The notes below the pieces were generated by a model. It saw only the letters and a program-made list of their open reading frames with translations. It was not told where the DNA came from and did not search any database. Below, piece by piece: positions 6,492-7,748 of a stretch of 7,748 bases of DNA. The position numbers and the translations under genes are program-made. The stretch's first letter is position 1. Each line of letters begins with the position of its first letter. The stretch is from Chloroflexota bacterium. GTDB lineage: Bacteria > Chloroflexota > Anaerolineae > Ardenticatenales > Ardenticatenaceae. The stretch spans positions 1,810 through 9,557 of the forward strand of contig DOUV01000491.1 of assembly GCA_003520455.1 (NCBI GenBank), given 5' to 3'.

Positions 6492-7748
6492 TCAACTGCG
6501 GCAGTCGACGACCGGCAGCCGAACGGTGAACCTGCTCCCCTGACCTTCGCGACTGGCGACATCCACCTCGCCCCGATGGAGAGTCACAATCTCTTTGACC
6601 ACATAGAGTCCCAGACCAACCCCGCTGATTGGCGGCGCTCCGGAATGGCTGGCGCGGTAGAAGGGGCTGAAGAGATGGGGCAGCGCCTCCGCGGGAATGC
6701 CGACGCCCCGGTCGGCGACGGTCAGCACGGCCCATGTGCCCTGGCGCTGAAGACGCACAGTCACGGGGCCACCATCGGGACTGTACTTAATGGCATTCTG
6801 GAGCAGGTTCTGGAGGACCTGCTCCAGGCGCAAGGCTTCACCCAGGACAAGCAGCGGCTCCGCAGGGGTGACCAGTTTCATCACGTGGCGCTCGAGTGTC
6901 GGCCGCATTTCCTCGATCAAACGGTACGCCAGGGCGCTGAGGTCCACAGGCTCGCGCTCGAGACGGAGCTGGCCGCTCTGGAGGCGCGAGAAATCCAGGA
7001 GGAGGTCAATCAGCTTATTGAGTCGCCCGGTCTGCTCGTGGATCGAGCGCAGCGCGAGTTGGTCGCGCTCGCTGGTGGTGGCCTGGCGAGCGTGTCGCAG
7101 GAGCAGTTCGGTGTAGCCCATGATGGTAGCGAGTGGGGTCTTTACCTCGTGGGAGGCAATGGAGAGGAATGTGTCACGGGCGCGCACCGCGCTCTGGGCC
7201 TCCTGATAGAGCCGGGCGTTATCGACCGCGAGGGCAGCCCGGCCGGCGAGATCTTCGGCCAGCGAGAGGTCGTCCCGGCTGTAGCGGCGCTTCGACTCCG
7301 TCGATACGAACGAGATCGCCCCGAGCGTTCGGCCACGCGCCCGCATCGGTACGACGATATAGGCCGTGTAGCCCAGGGCCTGAGCGAGCTCGAAGTGCTC
7401 ATTATTCCGCATGAAGGTCGCCAATAGTGAGTCGGGAATCTCATTGACCAGCTCGGGCTGACCGGTGCGGAGCACGGTTGCAACCGGGTGCGACCCGTTC
7501 GGATCGGGCGGGTAGCGACCTTGTAGCTCGCGGACCAACCCCTCTCGCGCCGGGTCCACCCAGGCCGCCGCCATCCGCCGGATGGACCCGTCCTCCTCGA
7601 GCATATCAACGATGCACAGGTCGGCGAGCGCGGGCACGGCGAGATGCGCCACGCGCGTGAGCGTGGTCTCGTAGTCGAGCGACGAAGCGAGCAGAGCGCT
7701 GGCCTCGACCAGGAAGTGTTGCGTTTCCTCGGCCCGCTTGCGCTCGGT
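6492..7748 (-). CDS. Sensor histidine kinase, C-terminal part (kinase 2, cut by window edge)
   Basis: The frame is open to the last base, so the gene begins beyond the window; the 418 visible residues are a C-terminal fragment by truncation of the view, not by mutation. It starts with TERKRAEETQ, the end of a PAS-associated linker, so at least one PAS domain probably precedes it. Then come a GAF domain (about 20-180), HisKA with His200 in HEVKTPL, and HATPase_c with N box (NLLQNAIKYSP, 314-324), G1 (DRGVGIP, 346-352), F (LFSPFYRA, 359-366) and G2 (GVGLGL, 376-381). All core residues are present, so activity is expected. Residues 1-200 align to 812-1011 of kinase 1 without a gap. An internal GTG at 7652 is not the true start, because similarity continues upstream of it. 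There is no receiver domain. Confidence 0.93.
   Translation of the reverse strand, partial: TERKRAEETQHFLVEASALLASSLDYETTLTRVAHLAVPALADLCIVDMLEEDGSIRRMAAAWVDPAREGLVRELQGRYPPDPNGSHPVATVLRTGQPELVNEIPDSLLATFMRNNEHFELAQALGYTAYIVVPMRARGRTLGAISFVSTESKRRYSRDDLSLAEDLAGRAALAVDNARLYQEAQSAVRARDTFLSIASHEVKTPLATIMGYTELLLRHARQATTSERDQLALRSIHEQTGRLNKLIDLLLDFSRLQSGQLRLEREPVDLSALAYRLIEEMRPTLERHVMKLVTPAEPLLVLGEALRLEQVLQNLLQNAIKYSPDGGPVTVRLQRQGTWAVLTVADRGVGIPAEALPHLFSPFYRASHSGAPPISGVGLGLYVVKEIVTLHRGEVDVASREGQGSRFTVRLPVVDCRS
7660..7748. repeat. 89-bp perfect direct repeat, copy in kinase 2
   Basis: This is identical to 3575-3663 and ends at the window edge, so the true repeat may be longer. Immediately inward of 7660 the two kinases diverge, sharing by eye only a little over half of their GAF residues. 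Confidence 0.95.

Noticed and set aside
6181..6735. Minus-strand frame containing RRPVVVVVEA, recalling the first strand of a receiver domain
   Set aside because: The rest of the translation has no receiver aspartate or lysine motifs, and it overlaps the 3' end of kinase 2 in another frame. The valine run is probably chance.
6459..7427. 322-codon open frame on the plus strand, antisense to kinase 2, resembling the shadow opposite kinase 1
   Set aside because: The resemblance between the two antisense frames (for example QPDGK against QPNGE) follows from the parent kinases being homologous. It is not independent evidence of a gene.
7652..7652. GTG at 7650-7652 as the start of kinase 2
   Set aside because: The frame stays open to 7748 and the upstream codons encode the same linker and GAF start as kinase 1, so the valine is internal.
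1..7748. Mobile element, CRISPR array or tRNA
   Set aside because: No transposase or integrase frame, no regularly spaced repeats and no cloverleaf-like sequence were seen. The repeats found are explained by kinase domain duplication.

Overview
The window is GC-rich bacterial chromosomal DNA. The large KdpD-type-membrane/PAS/GAF histidine kinases, the GC-rich codon use and the small HEAT-repeat and ChaB proteins would fit a member of the Chloroflexota. That assignment is an inference from gene style, not a marker-gene result. No tRNA, rRNA, CRISPR array, transposase or phage gene was recognised.

Layout. Positions 1-392 hold no convincing gene, only short inverted repeats. Three small plus-strand genes follow, each with its own Shine-Dalgarno sequence and a sizeable gap before the next: a four-helix membrane protein of the YagU/DUF1440/DUF6789 type (393-902), a HEAT-repeat protein (1193-1717) and a ChaB-family protein (1893-2135). 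A structured convergent gap (2136-2397) separates them from two minus-strand sensor histidine kinases. Kinase 1 (2398-6096) is complete, with 1232 residues: four membrane segments, then PAS-PAS-GAF-PAS-PAS-GAF-HisKA-HATPase. Kinase 2 (6492-7748) is cut by the right edge. Only the end of a PAS linker plus GAF-HisKA-HATPase is present, and its reading frame is still open at the last base. A 395-bp gap with a 33-bp double palindrome and a long stem-loop lies between the kinases.

How the parts relate. The kinases are paralogues of each other and should sense cytoplasmic or membrane signals through PAS and GAF domains and pass phosphate to response regulators, none of which are encoded here. Two traces of recent DNA-level duplication or conversion stand out. 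One is an 89-bp perfect repeat shared by the kinases, which runs into the window edge. The other is a 94%-identical 133-bp block shared by two PAS domains within kinase 1. The three small plus-strand genes may be stress or envelope related, but nothing in the sequence ties them functionally to the kinases.

The window looks mostly like ordinary signalling and hypothetical genes. I did not find a convincing new multi-gene system. The most checkable oddities are the kinase repeats and the palindromic intergenic elements.
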